Below, piece by piece: positions 1-8,873 of a stretch of DNA of 64,000 nt (positions are counted from its first letter, which is position 1; each line of letters opens with the position of its first letter). The notes under the pieces are model-generated. The model searched no databases and was not told the origin of the DNA. It was given only the letters and a program-made list of their open reading frames with translations. Source of the DNA: Ectopseudomonas guguanensis (lineage in GTDB: Bacteria; Pseudomonadota; Gammaproteobacteria; Pseudomonadales; Pseudomonadaceae); the NCBI RefSeq assembly GCF_900104265.1, contig NZ_FNJJ01000008.1, positions 1 to 64,000 of the forward strand, in the 5' to 3' direction. A program made the position numbers and the translations under genes.

Positions 1-215
1 CTTTCTTTGCACAAGCAAGAGCTACGAAGCGCAGCGAAGTAACAGCCGCAGGCTGGCCCGAAGGGTGAGCGCAGCGAATCAAGTGAGTCGCCCGTGAGGG
101 GCGAAACCAAGACGAAAGATCGACACGCCAATGATCTTTGCCCGGATATAAATAGCGCAACAAACTTGCCAGTCCGGTGTCAAGCGTATCTTCCCCGCGA
201 GAACGCGAAGAATCA
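1..215. other. Non-coding left edge, nothing recognised
   Basis: No reading frame here has a plausible start, ribosome-binding site or recognisable product. The motif GCGCAGCGAA occurs twice (near 31 and 70), which suggests repetitive intergenic sequence. The one long open frame (from 94) runs antisense through two better-supported genes and is rejected. Confidence 0.4.
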
Positions 216-219
216 TGAA

Positions 220-244
220 AAACGCCGCGATCTTCGCGGCGTTT
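220..244 (-). terminator. Intrinsic terminator after the 61-aa membrane protein
   Basis: A perfect 11-bp inverted repeat (220–230 and 234–244, AAACGCCGCGA) has a 3-nt loop and is followed on the minus strand by a short T run. It lies about 20 bases beyond the stop of the small membrane protein gene. It may also act on the plus strand. Confidence 0.75.
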
Positions 245-266
245 CAATTGGCCTTGCTGATCAGGC

Positions 267-452
267 TCAGCGCAGCACCGGGTCGAACTTGATGCGCCGC
301 CCGGCCATCAGTGCCACCAGAAAGGCCAGGCCGAAAATGACGCTGGCGCCCTTGAGCAGCAGGGCGCCCCCCTCTTCCAGGCCTGGGCTCAACCATAGCG
401 CAATCAGGCTCGACAGGGTCATGATCAAAAACAGGATGGCACTTCGGGACAT
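267..452 (-). CDS. Small two-helix inner-membrane protein
   Basis: This 61-residue protein is almost entirely two hydrophobic segments (about residues 5–23 and 28–50) with a short basic tail (GRRIKFDPVLR), so it should sit in the inner membrane. An AAGGAG Shine-Dalgarno lies 7 bases before the ATG. It starts 18 bases after the stop of the upstream secreted-protein gene and is closed by a terminator at 220–244, so the two form a small operon. I do not recognise the family and assign no function. Confidence 0.6.
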   Translation of the reverse strand: MSRSAILFLIMTLSSLIALWLSPGLEEGGALLLKGASVIFGLAFLVALMAGRRIKFDPVLR

Positions 453-470
453 GGCGGGACTCCTTGTCGG

Positions 471-770
471 TCAGAACACCCAGCGCGGGGTGCCGTTGGC
501 GGGACGCTCGCGGTTGGCGATGGCGGCGTCGCCCTCGTTGGAGATGCGCAGCCATTGCGCATCGTCACCCAGGCTGCGGCTGCCCTGCTGGCTCGACTCG
601 GCGGCGCCATTGGGCTGGACCGCAACGCGCGACTCGCGCAGCGACGAGTTGGAGAGGGTGAGTTCGGCCGTCTTGGCGCTGGCGCCGGACGAATCGCTGA
701 AATCCTTGGCGTAAGCCCCGTTGACCAGCAATGCAGCGACGCAGAACAGGCTCAGTCGGATAATGTACAT
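471..770 (-). CDS. Small secreted protein of unknown function
   Basis: The product has 99 residues with a clear signal peptide (hydrophobic residues about 5–19, likely cleavage after AYA near residue 21). The mature part is short, polar and rich in Ser, Ala and Asn, has no cysteines and carries no domain I recognise. A GGAGAAG ribosome-binding site lies just before the ATG. It is the first gene of a two-gene operon with the small membrane protein at 267–452. Periplasmic or surface location is inferred; function is unknown. Confidence 0.6.
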   Translation of the reverse strand: MYIIRLSLFCVAALLVNGAYAKDFSDSSGASAKTAELTLSNSSLRESRVAVQPNGAAESSQQGSRSLGDDAQWLRISNEGDAAIANRERPANGTPRWVF

Positions 771-942
771 GACGCTTCTCCATAGCAGGTCAGTCGGGGC
801 TTACGGGACTGAAGCTGCAGCGCTCATGCCAATTTCAAATATAAAAAATATCCTTATTTTTCAACGATTTATATAGGTAATAAGCCCCCTTTCCCATGCA
901 CTTTGCAAGATGCATGAATTGCGACACATGCAATTTGCACGA

Positions 943-2130
943 TCAGCTGCGGCGCGGCAGCACGACGCTGAAGCAGGAGCCCTCGCCCAGGCGGCTGCTC
1001 AGCTCGATACGGCCACCATGGGCCTGGACGATCTGCTCGCTGATGAACAGGCCAAGCCCCAGCCCCTGGGGAGCATCGGCAGAAGAAACACGCTCGAACT
1101 GTTCGAACACTCGCCGCTGATCCGCTTCGGAAATGCCGATACCCTGATCACGCACCTCGGCACGCACCTTCTCGCCCTCGGTGCGGACCCGTACCGATAC
1201 CGGCTTGCCGTCGCCATAGCGCAGGGCATTGGTCAGCAGGTTGGCCAGCACCTGCTCGATGCGGAACTCGTCCATCATCACCGGTGCCGGGCCATCGACC
1301 TGCAGATCGACATGACTGCCGGTGCTGGTGAACTGCGCAGCCAGGCTCTCCACCACGTTGCCGGCCAGCACGCCGAGGTCGCCCGGCTCCGGGCGCACGG
1401 AAAGCTTGCCGGTACGAATGCGCGAGACATCCAGCATGTCGTCGATCAGCCGGCTCAGGCTGCGAATCTGCCGCTCGTCGCGGGTGATCATCTCGCGCAA
1501 CTTGTCGGCGCTGAAGGCATCCATGCGCCCCTGCTCCAGGCGCAGCCGGCGCAGTTGCACGTCGAGGATCAGACCGTTGAGCGGCGTGCGCAGCTCGTGC
1601 GAGGCGATGGACATGAACACGTCGCGCATCTTCACCGCCTTCTGCAGCTCGGCCTGGGTTTCGCGCAGTTCGGTAAGCAGGGCCTCCTGCTCGCGGCGCG
1701 CGGCCTCGACCACCTCCAGCTGCATGCTCAGGGCTTTGCGGTGGCGATACAGGTCGACGAACATCGACACCTTGCTGCGCACCTCGAAGGGCGACAGCGG
1801 CTTGTGCAGGAAGTCCACCGCGCCGCTCTCGTAGCCGCGGAAGGCGTAGTCCATGTCACGACCGACCGCGCTGACGAAGATGATCGGAATGTGCTTGGTC
1901 TTCTCCGTACCGCGCATCAGCTCGGCCAGTTCGAAACCGTTCATCCCCGGCATCTTCACGTCGAGGATCGCCAGGGCGAATTCGTGTTCGAGCAGGAGTG
2001 ACAGGGCCTCGTCGGCGCTGCTGGCCTGGAACAGGGTGCGGTCCTCGCTCTGGATCAACGAGCGCAGCGCCAGCAGGTTTTCCGGCAGGTCGTCGACGAT
2101 CAGTACCTTGGCTTCGATCTTCCTTAACAT
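943..2130 (-). CDS. Hybrid receiver–histidine kinase
   Basis: This 395-residue soluble protein has a receiver domain at residues about 8–125 (phospho-acceptor Asp57 in ILDVKMPGMNG, Lys110), a short helical linker, a HisKA dimerisation domain with His178 in the H-box (SHELRTP), and a HATPase_c domain with N-box (NLLTNALRYG) and G-boxes (DQGIGIS, GLGLGLF). The receiver-first order is typical of kinases that receive phosphate from, or are gated by, a partner kinase. Its ATG overlaps the end of cheB by 7 bases and it is the last gene of a four-gene operon, so it probably relays the output of the tri-receiver kinase at the operon head. The output target is not visible. Confidence 0.9.
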   Translation of the reverse strand: MLRKIEAKVLIVDDLPENLLALRSLIQSEDRTLFQASSADEALSLLLEHEFALAILDVKMPGMNGFELAELMRGTEKTKHIPIIFVSAVGRDMDYAFRGYESGAVDFLHKPLSPFEVRSKVSMFVDLYRHRKALSMQLEVVEAARREQEALLTELRETQAELQKAVKMRDVFMSIASHELRTPLNGLILDVQLRRLRLEQGRMDAFSADKLREMITRDERQIRSLSRLIDDMLDVSRIRTGKLSVRPEPGDLGVLAGNVVESLAAQFTSTGSHVDLQVDGPAPVMMDEFRIEQVLANLLTNALRYGDGKPVSVRVRTEGEKVRAEVRDQGIGISEADQRRVFEQFERVSSADAPQGLGLGLFISEQIVQAHGGRIELSSRLGEGSCFSVVLPRRS

Positions 2131-2735
2131 GGCAGGGCATCCAGTTCGGCCAGCAGCGAGCGCATGGCGTTGATAGGCAGGAGAAAATCCGGTTCGAGCA
2201 GTGCCAGCGCGGCATTCGGCATGGTCGGTACCAGCGCGTCGGCCGGGTCCTGGACCAGGGTCAGGCCGCCGGCCTGGCGAATGGCCAGCAGGCCGGCGGC
2301 ACCATCCTCGTTGGCGCCGGTCAGCAGCGCGGCGGCCAATTGCTCGCCGTAGGCGTCGGCAGCGGACTCGAAGAGAATATCGATGGACGGCCGGGAAAAA
2401 TGCCGCGGTTCTTCACGACTCAGGGAAAAACTGCGCTCGGTTTCGATGGACAGGTGATAACCGGCAGGCGCCACGTAGACCACGCCGCCACTCAGGTATT
2501 CCTTGTCCTCGGCTTCCTTGACGGGCAGCCACAGGCGCCGCGCGAGCAGCTCGGCGAGCAGGCTGTCGTTGCGATCGGGCTGGTGCAGCAGACATACCAC
2601 CGGCAGGCGATAGTCCGCCGGCAGATCCTGCAGCAGGCTGAGCAAGGCTTCCACGCCGCCGGCCGACGCCCCGATCAGCAAGGCCTGCAACGGCGCACGA
2701 AGCTGCCCGCGCAGATTGATCCGCGGGCCGCTCAT
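2124..2735 (-). CDS. cheB: CheB-type methylesterase, stand-alone catalytic domain
   Basis: A 203-residue CheB catalytic domain without the usual N-terminal receiver. The Ser–His–Asp triad is visible: Ser24 in GASAGG, His51 in LLHQP and Asp144 in GANEDGAAG. CheB enzymes remove methyl groups from, or deamidate, glutamyl side chains of chemoreceptors. I chose the ATG at 2735 because it overlaps the cheR stop codon in an ATGA arrangement; the longer frame upstream would run deep into cheR. With no receiver of its own, regulation must come from partner proteins. No chemoreceptor or CheW/CheA gene is present in the window, so the substrate is unknown. Confidence 0.88.
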   Translation of the reverse strand: MSGPRINLRGQLRAPLQALLIGASAGGVEALLSLLQDLPADYRLPVVCLLHQPDRNDSLLAELLARRLWLPVKEAEDKEYLSGGVVYVAPAGYHLSIETERSFSLSREEPRHFSRPSIDILFESAADAYGEQLAAALLTGANEDGAAGLLAIRQAGGLTLVQDPADALVPTMPNAALALLEPDFLLPINAMRSLLAELDALPC

Positions 2736-3541
2736 CGCTTGCGAAAGATCCGCTCGGGCCGCGACACCGCCTCGAACTGCCGGGCATAGGCGGAAAAATC
2801 CAGGCTTTCCTTGCTGCCCAGGCCGAGAAAACCGCGGTGGCAGAGCGATTCGTGGAACAGGCCGAGGGCACGGTCCTGCAGGTCGCGGTTGAAGTAGATG
2901 AGCACGTTGCGGCACGACACCAGATGGGTTTCGGCGAATACGCTGTCGGTGGCCAGGCTGTGGTCGGCGAAGGTCACGTTGGCGCGTAGCGACTTGTCGA
3001 ACAGCACGCGGTCATAGGCTGCCGAGTAGTAGTCGGAAAACGCCCGCTTGCCGCCGGACAGCTGGTAGTTCTGGGTGTAGGTGCGCAGGTTGTCGAGGGC
3101 GAAGATGCCCTGCTCGGCCTTTTCCAGCGAATGCGGGTTGATGTCGGTGGCGTAGATCATGGTGCGTTCCAGCAGGCCTTCCTCGTGCAACAGGATAGCC
3201 AGGGAATACACCTCCTCGCCGGTGCTGCAGCCGGCCACCCAGACCTTCAGCGACGGGTAGGTATGCAGCAGCGGCACCACCTGCTCGCGCAGGGCAAGAA
3301 AATAACCAGGGTCGCGAAACATCTCGCTGACCGGGATTGTGAGGTACTGCAGAAGCTGCATGAAGGCCTGCGGCTCGTGCAGGATGCGCTCCTGCAGCGC
3401 CGAGATGGTCGGGCAACCGAGCTGCGCCTGGGCCTGGCGCACGCGGCGCTTGAGCGAGGCTTTCGAATAATCGCGAAAGTCGTAGCTGTAGCGCAGATAG
3501 ATCGCTTCGATCAGCAGGCGCAGCTCGATTTCATCAGGCAT
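2732..3541 (-). CDS. cheR: CheR-type protein-glutamate O-methyltransferase
   Basis: A 269-residue SAM-dependent methyltransferase of the CheR family. The N-terminal helical domain (residues 1–75) is followed by the Rossmann methyltransferase domain with the SAM motif VWVAGCSTGEEVYSLAI at about 100–116, and the family signatures ATDIN and VSCRNVLIYFN. The ATG overlaps the stop of the upstream hybrid kinase by one base (TGATG), and its own stop overlaps cheB by four, so translation is coupled. In this kinase–CheR–CheB–kinase layout the target may be a chemoreceptor elsewhere or a kinase domain; this is inference. Confidence 0.92.
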   Translation of the reverse strand: MPDEIELRLLIEAIYLRYSYDFRDYSKASLKRRVRQAQAQLGCPTISALQERILHEPQAFMQLLQYLTIPVSEMFRDPGYFLALREQVVPLLHTYPSLKVWVAGCSTGEEVYSLAILLHEEGLLERTMIYATDINPHSLEKAEQGIFALDNLRTYTQNYQLSGGKRAFSDYYSAAYDRVLFDKSLRANVTFADHSLATDSVFAETHLVSCRNVLIYFNRDLQDRALGLFHESLCHRGFLGLGSKESLDFSAYARQFEAVSRPERIFRKR

Positions 3542-6500
3542 CAGAGACGCTCCAGCTTGGGCATCCACACGCGGATCAGGGAGAACAGGCGATCCAGGTC
3601 GATGGGTTTGGCCAGGTAATCGTTGGCGCCGACCGCGCGGCAGCGCTCCTGATCGTCCTTCATCGCCTTGGCCGTCACCGCGATGATCGGCAGGTTCTTC
3701 CAGCGCGGTTCCAGGCGAATCAGGCGGGTGGCCTCGTAGCCGTCCATCTCCGGCATCATCACGTCCATCAGCACCAGGTCGATATCCTCGCGCGCGCGCA
3801 GCTTGGCCAGCGCCTCATGGCCGTTGCGCGCCACCTCCACCGCAGCGCCCTTCTGCTCCAGCGCGCTGGAGAGGGCGAAGATGTTGCGCACGTCGTCATC
3901 CACCAGCAGCAGGCGCCGGCCCTCGAACAGCTTGTCGCGACTGCGGGCAGTCTTGAGCATGCGTTGATGCTCGCTGGACAGCTCGGCCTCGACCTTGTGC
4001 AGGAACAGGGTGACTTCGTCCAGCAGCCGCTCCGGCGAGCGCGCGCCCTTGATGATGATCGAGCGCGAGTACTTGAGCAGCTCGGTTTCCTCGTCGCGAG
4101 TCAGGTTGCGCCCGGTGTAGACGATCACCGGCGGGAAGGAGCAGATATCCTCCTCGGCCATGCGCCGCAGCAGTTCGTTGCCGAGCATGTCGGGCAGCTT
4201 GAGGTCGATGATCATGCAATCGAACACGGTGTCGCGCAGCTTCTCCAGCGCTTCGCCGGCCAGGGCGACGGCGGTGATTTCGACGTCTTCGTCGTTGATC
4301 AGCCGCGCCACGCTGTCGCGCTGCAGCGGGTCGTCCTCCACCAGCAGGACGCGCTTGACCTGCTGGTTGAGCTTGGCTTCCAGCTTGCCGAACACCTCCT
4401 TGAGCTGGTCGCGGCTGGTGGGCTTGAGCGCATAGCCGACTGCGCCCAGGTGCAGCGCCGCCTCGCTCTGATCCTCGACCGAGATCACGTGTACCGGAAT
4501 GTGGCGGGTCTGTGCATCGTCCTTCAGGCGCTGAAGCACGCTGAGGCCGGAGCCGTCGGGCAGGCGCATGTCGAGCAGGATGGCATCGGGGCGGTACTGC
4601 CGCGCCAGCTCCAGGCCTTCGTCGGCGCAGGTAGCGACCAGGCAGGCGTAACCCAGCTCGTGGGCCAGATCGAAGAGAATGCGGGCGAAACGGACCTCGT
4701 CCTCCACCACCAGCACGCGACGACCGCCGCGCTCATCGAGATGCTCGCGATCATCGGCGAACGGCGCCGGGAGACGCGGCATCGCCGTAGTGGCCGGCAC
4801 CTCGGGAGTCGCCGGCAGCGCGGGCGGCGGGGTCATCGCCAGCGGCGTCGCCGGCGGGGCAGCACCCTCGACCATCCGCTCGGGCAGCAGCAAGGTGAAC
4901 AGGCTGCCCTCGCCGGGCACGCTGCTGACGGAGATGGAGCCACCCAGCAGCCCGGCCAGGTCGCGCGAGATGGAAAGCCCCAGACCGGTGCCGCCATAGC
5001 GGCGATTGGTGGTGCCATCGGCCTGGCGGAACGCCTCGAAGATGGCCTGTTGCTGATCCGCGGCGATGCCGATGCCCGTATCACGCACGGCAAAGGCCAG
5101 ATAGTCGGCATCCCGGCGCGACACGCTGAGGGTCACGCCACCGCGGTCGGTGAACTTGAAGGCGTTGGACAGCAGGTTGCGCAGAATCTGCTCGGCACGC
5201 TGGCGATCGGTGAACAGCGTCTGCGGCAGCTCGTCCTGCTGCTCGATGGTGAAACTCAGGCCGCGCTCGCCAGCCAGCGGCGTGAACACGTCGCGCAGGC
5301 TTTCCAGCATGCTCGCCAGAGGCGTGCGCTCGGGGCGCACCTCGAGCTTGCCAGCCTCGACCTTGGCAATGTCGAGGATGTCATTGATCAGATTGAGCAG
5401 GTCGTTGCCAGCCGAATAGATCGACTCGGCGAACTTCACCTGTTCATCGTTGAGGTTGCCGCCAGCGTTCTCTGCCAGCAATTTGGCCAGGATCAGCGAG
5501 CTGTTCAGCGGCGTGCGCAGTTCATGGCTCATGTTGGCGAGGAACTCGGACTTGTAGCGACTGGCGCGCTGCAGCTCCTCGGCACGCTCCTCCAGCTGCG
5601 CCTGGATGCGGCCCAGGGTGGTGTTGCGCTGGTCCAGCTCGTCACGCTGGTCGGCCAGGGTCTGCGCCTGCTCGGAAAGCTTCTCGTTGGTCTGTTCCAG
5701 CTCGGCCTGTTGCGTCTCCAGGTGGGCCTGGGACTCCTTGAGCACCCGCGCCTGCTGTTCGAGCTCCTCGTTGGCGGCGCGCAACTCTTCCTGCTGGGTC
5801 TGCAGCTCCTCGTTGAGCTGCTGGGTATGGCCGAGCACCTCCTGCAGGCGCTGACGGTAGCGCGCCGCTTCCAGCGCCGTACCGATGCTGCCGGAGATGG
5901 CTTCGAGGAATTCGCGTTCGCGCGGCTCGAGCCTGCGCATGAAGGCCAGTTCGATCACGCCGTTGATACGATCCTCGGATTGCAGCGGCACCAGCGCCAC
6001 GCTGACCGGTTGGCCTTCACCCAGGCTCGAGGCCACCTTGATGTAGTCCGCCGGCAGATCCTCCAGGCAAACCAGACGGCGGCCGCGCGCGGCCTGCCCG
6101 ACCAGCCCTTCACCGCGGTAGAAATGCTCCTTGAGGTTGGCGTCCTGGCTGAAGCCGTAGCCGGCTACCCGTCTCAGGTCGCCGCCTTGGCTATCGCGCA
6201 GGTAAAGGGCGGCCACCACGCAGTTGAGATACTCGGCGAGAAATTCGAGGGAGCGATCGGCCAGCTCCTGCACCTGCGGCTGGCCGAGCAGACGCTCCGA
6301 CAACAGCGTCTGCCCCCCGCCAAGCCAGGCGCGGCGCCCCTGTTCCTCGGCATGCTCGGCCTGCCGCGCCAGGGCCTGGGAGTAGGTGCGCGAAAGGTTC
6401 AGCAGTTCGCGGCGACCGAAAAAAGCCAGCAAGGCGCTGAACAGGATGCTGATCACCAGGTAGGTGCCGGCGCCCCAGCTCGTGGTGCTGCTGACCTCGG

Positions 6501-7044
6501 CGTTGCGCACCCGCCGCAGCTCGCGCTCGCTGTTGATGAAGGTGTCGAGCTCGCGGCGCATGCCATCGGTGAGGTTCTTGCCGCGACCGCGACCGACCTC
6601 GGCCAGATAATCGCCATCATTACGCCGGATACCTATGATCTCCTGGGAGAAACGGTCCCACTGTTCCTGCAGCGCCAGCAGGCGCTCGATTCGCTGCACC
6701 TGCGGCGGGTTGTCGCCGACCATGCCGATGATCTGCTCGGCCAGCGGACGATATTTGCCGCGCGCTTGCTCGTAAGGCGCGAGGTACTCCTCGTTGCCAC
6801 TGAGCAGGAAGCCGCGCATGCCGGTTTCCAGATCCAGGGTCAGCTTGTACAGCTCGCTGGCCCGGTTGAGCACCTGGTCGGTGTGCTCGACCCAGCGAAT
6901 GACGTTGAGCAGATAGCCAATCAACAGCGCGAAGAACAGCGCGCCAGCCAGCCCCAGACCGAGCGGCAGCCCGACGTTACGATTGAGAATGCGGCGAAAA
7001 CCTCTTTCGTCCATTGCGGACTCATTCGACATTGGGGCATCCAT
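3541..7044 (-). CDS. Membrane hybrid histidine kinase with three receiver domains
   Basis: About 1167 residues. Order: transmembrane helix (about 24–49), CHASE3-like periplasmic domain (LDLETGMRGFLLSG…), second helix (190–210), GAF domain (about 250–400), a long Gln/Glu-rich coiled coil (about 400–495), HisKA with His507, HATPase_c (NLLSNAFKFTD, DTGIGIA, GTGLGLS), a Pro/Ala linker and three receiver domains (ILLDMRLPDGSG, MIIDLKLPD, VLMDVMMPEMDG). It heads the cheR–cheB–kinase operon and is divergent from a single-domain receiver gene at 7161. The start is uncertain: ATG at 7044 is used, 7032 is also possible, and the frame stays open to 7137. The signal sensed is unknown. Confidence 0.88.
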   Translation of the reverse strand: MDAPMSNESAMDERGFRRILNRNVGLPLGLGLAGALFFALLIGYLLNVIRWVEHTDQVLNRASELYKLTLDLETGMRGFLLSGNEEYLAPYEQARGKYRPLAEQIIGMVGDNPPQVQRIERLLALQEQWDRFSQEIIGIRRNDGDYLAEVGRGRGKNLTDGMRRELDTFINSERELRRVRNAEVSSTTSWGAGTYLVISILFSALLAFFGRRELLNLSRTYSQALARQAEHAEEQGRRAWLGGGQTLLSERLLGQPQVQELADRSLEFLAEYLNCVVAALYLRDSQGGDLRRVAGYGFSQDANLKEHFYRGEGLVGQAARGRRLVCLEDLPADYIKVASSLGEGQPVSVALVPLQSEDRINGVIELAFMRRLEPREREFLEAISGSIGTALEAARYRQRLQEVLGHTQQLNEELQTQQEELRAANEELEQQARVLKESQAHLETQQAELEQTNEKLSEQAQTLADQRDELDQRNTTLGRIQAQLEERAEELQRASRYKSEFLANMSHELRTPLNSSLILAKLLAENAGGNLNDEQVKFAESIYSAGNDLLNLINDILDIAKVEAGKLEVRPERTPLASMLESLRDVFTPLAGERGLSFTIEQQDELPQTLFTDRQRAEQILRNLLSNAFKFTDRGGVTLSVSRRDADYLAFAVRDTGIGIAADQQQAIFEAFRQADGTTNRRYGGTGLGLSISRDLAGLLGGSISVSSVPGEGSLFTLLLPERMVEGAAPPATPLAMTPPPALPATPEVPATTAMPRLPAPFADDREHLDERGGRRVLVVEDEVRFARILFDLAHELGYACLVATCADEGLELARQYRPDAILLDMRLPDGSGLSVLQRLKDDAQTRHIPVHVISVEDQSEAALHLGAVGYALKPTSRDQLKEVFGKLEAKLNQQVKRVLLVEDDPLQRDSVARLINDEDVEITAVALAGEALEKLRDTVFDCMIIDLKLPDMLGNELLRRMAEEDICSFPPVIVYTGRNLTRDEETELLKYSRSIIIKGARSPERLLDEVTLFLHKVEAELSSEHQRMLKTARSRDKLFEGRRLLLVDDDVRNIFALSSALEQKGAAVEVARNGHEALAKLRAREDIDLVLMDVMMPEMDGYEATRLIRLEPRWKNLPIIAVTAKAMKDDQERCRAVGANDYLAKPIDLDRLFSLIRVWMPKLERL

Positions 7045-7160
7045 TCGATGATTGTCTCGCTCTTCTTGTCTATCCGGGGAAGGTGTGTGGCACACTGGCT
7101 GCGCATGAACGTCGAAGTTTGCCAAACATTTGCGCATTCTGCGCGCTAACAGAGAGCCTA

Positions 7161-7568
7161 ATGACCGAAATCGATTGCGCCAGCGCCAAGACCATTCTGC
7201 TGGTCGAGGACGACAATGTCGTGCGCGAACTCACCGCAGAAGTGCTTAGCGAGTTCGGCTATCGCGTGCATGCCCTGCGTGACGGCCCCAGCGCCCTCGA
7301 TTTTCTGCGCAGCGCACAACAGGTCGACCTGCTGATGAGCGACATCGGCCTGCCCGGCATGGACGGGCGCGAGCTGGTGGAGGCCGCGCGCCAGTTGCGG
7401 CCGACTCTGTCGGTTCTGTTCGCCAGCGGCTACGACGAGCGTGAACTGCTCGAGGAAGTACGCGCCCGCGACAGTGCAGCAGCCACTGGCAGTATCGTCA
7501 AACCCTATGATCTCAAGGTGCTGGCCAGCCGCCTCTCCGAGCTGACTGATCAGGGCGGCGGCATCTAG
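7161..7568 (+). CDS. Single-domain response regulator
   Basis: The product has 135 residues and is a lone receiver domain: acidic pocket Glu17-Asp18-Asp19, phospho-acceptor Asp61 in MSDIGLPGMDG, and the Lys of VKPYDL near the end. There is no DNA-binding output domain. It lies head-to-head with the tri-receiver hybrid kinase, about 115 bases apart, so it is a natural phosphotransfer partner or phosphate sink for that system. The ATG at 7161 is the first in-frame start giving a normal receiver N-terminus; the open frame to 7014 overlaps the kinase gene. Confidence 0.85.
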   Translation: MTEIDCASAKTILLVEDDNVVRELTAEVLSEFGYRVHALRDGPSALDFLRSAQQVDLLMSDIGLPGMDGRELVEAARQLRPTLSVLFASGYDERELLEEVRARDSAAATGSIVKPYDLKVLASRLSELTDQGGGI

Positions 7569-7682
7569 CCTGAAGCCCCCGGTAAACGCTGCGGATTACC
7601 AGGCATCAGGCGCATCGATAGCACTTGCGGCCGGTTACCAGCCAGGCCAGGCTTGGGAGGACACGACAAGCAGAGACCTGCC

Positions 7683-8087
7683 ATGCCCAGTATCAACCCC
7701 AGCCGAGCGGACCTGGCCGAATTCGCCAGGCGCATGCCCAGCGATACACCGATCCTGATGCTCAACCTGCTGCGCTTCAACAGCCAGGCCGAGTACCCTG
7801 CGGACAGTTCGCATGTGCCCTGCAGCGGCCGCGAGGCTTATGCACGCTACAGCCGCACGGCACTGGCCAAGGTACGCGGCGTGGGCGGCGAGGTGCAGCT
7901 GCTGGCCAACGCGCACATGGCCCTTATCGCACCGGCCGAGGAGCACTGGGACCAGCTCGTGCTGGTGCGCTATCCCTCCACCGCCGCCTTTGTGAGCATG
8001 CTGGCCGACCCCGAATACCAGGCCGCCACCGTGCATCGCAGCGCAGCGCTGGCCGACTCCCGGCTGATCGGTACTACGCCTGCCTAA
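7683..8087 (+). CDS. DUF1330-like small protein
   Basis: The product has 134 residues and no signal peptide or membrane segment. The pattern TPILMLNLLRF … AYARYSRTAL … DQLVLVRYPSTAAFVSMLADPEYQ matches the DUF1330 / dimeric alpha-beta-barrel (ferredoxin-like) fold. No catalytic function is assigned to the family. The ATG at 7683 is chosen over 7653 because the ten extra residues lie outside the conserved fold. It converges on the ampDh2 gene with only 3 bases between stops. Confidence 0.7.
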   Translation: MPSINPSRADLAEFARRMPSDTPILMLNLLRFNSQAEYPADSSHVPCSGREAYARYSRTALAKVRGVGGEVQLLANAHMALIAPAEEHWDQLVLVRYPSTAAFVSMLADPEYQAATVHRSAALADSRLIGTTPA

Positions 8088-8090
8088 ACG

Positions 8091-8873
8091 CTAGCCCGCC
8101 GCCTGCAGATTGAGCACCTGCAAGCGCGCTGCGGTTTCCGCGTCCGGCTGACCGTCGTACCTGGCCGGACGGTACTTCATCTGGAAGGCGGCGATGACGT
8201 TGCGCGTCGCCTCGTCCAGCTCGCCATGTCGCGGCACGCTGTAACCCTGCTGGGCCAACTGTTCCTGGAACCACTCGATGCCGGGCAGGCTGATGTCGAA
8301 CAGCGCCTGCTGGCGCGCCACCGCGTCTTCGTTGGGCCAGGGCACCAGGCCCTCGTCTGCCAGGCGTTTCCAGGGGAACAGCGGGCCCGGATCGACCTTG
8401 CGCTGCGGCGCCACGTCACTGTGGGCGATGATCGAGCCCAGCGGCAACTGGTGACGCTTGACGATGTCCTTGAGCAGCACGATCAGGGTGTCGATCTGCT
8501 TCGGCGCGAAAGGCTGCCAGTAACGGCCGGCCGGGGTTTCGTAATAGCCCTGGTTGACCAGTTCGATGCCGATGGTCGACGCGTTGAGCCAGGTGCGCCC
8601 CTGCCATTCGCTGACGCCGACGTGCCAGGCGCGGCGATTCTCGTCCACCAGGCGGTAGACGGTCGGCGGCGCATCGCCGATCAGGTAGTGGCTGCTCACC
8701 TCGGTCTGCGTCAGCAGGTCGAGCGAACGCTGCAGGTCGGCGGAGGTGTAGTGCAGCACGACGTACTGCACGCGGCTGTTCTGGCCGGTGGCGGTATGAC
8801 TGTCGTCGATACGCAGGCCACCGGTGCAGCCGGCGAGCAGAACGAGAACGAGGGCAAGGCAGAGAGACTTCAT
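8091..8873 (-). CDS. ampDh2: N-acetylmuramoyl-L-alanine amidase lipoprotein, AmpDh2 type
   Basis: This 260-residue lipoprotein has a lipobox (LLAGC, Cys16), an amidase_2 domain with probable zinc ligands His41, His151 and Asp161 (HSDVAPQRKVDPGPLFPW), and a C-terminal peptidoglycan-binding domain (about 202–255). The family cleaves the bond between N-acetylmuramic acid and the stem peptide. The lipid anchor indicates the periplasmic side of the outer membrane, as described for AmpDh2, rather than cytoplasmic AmpD. Its start overlaps the marC-family gene by 4 bases (ATGA), so both are cotranscribed. Neighbouring dgcP agrees with P. aeruginosa gene order. Confidence 0.9.
   Translation of the reverse strand: MKSLCLALVLVLLAGCTGGLRIDDSHTATGQNSRVQYVVLHYTSADLQRSLDLLTQTEVSSHYLIGDAPPTVYRLVDENRRAWHVGVSEWQGRTWLNASTIGIELVNQGYYETPAGRYWQPFAPKQIDTLIVLLKDIVKRHQLPLGSIIAHSDVAPQRKVDPGPLFPWKRLADEGLVPWPNEDAVARQQALFDISLPGIEWFQEQLAQQGYSVPRHGELDEATRNVIAAFQMKYRPARYDGQPDAETAARLQVLNLQAAG

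Noticed and set aside
94..714. 206-codon plus-strand frame at the left edge
   Set aside because: It runs antisense through two small genes with good ribosome-binding sites and a terminator, and matches nothing.
3817..7149. 1110-codon plus-strand open frame opposite the tri-receiver kinase gene
   Set aside because: It is a high-GC antisense shadow: its composition is Leu/Ala/Gln/His-rich with no domain, while the opposite strand encodes a full kinase.
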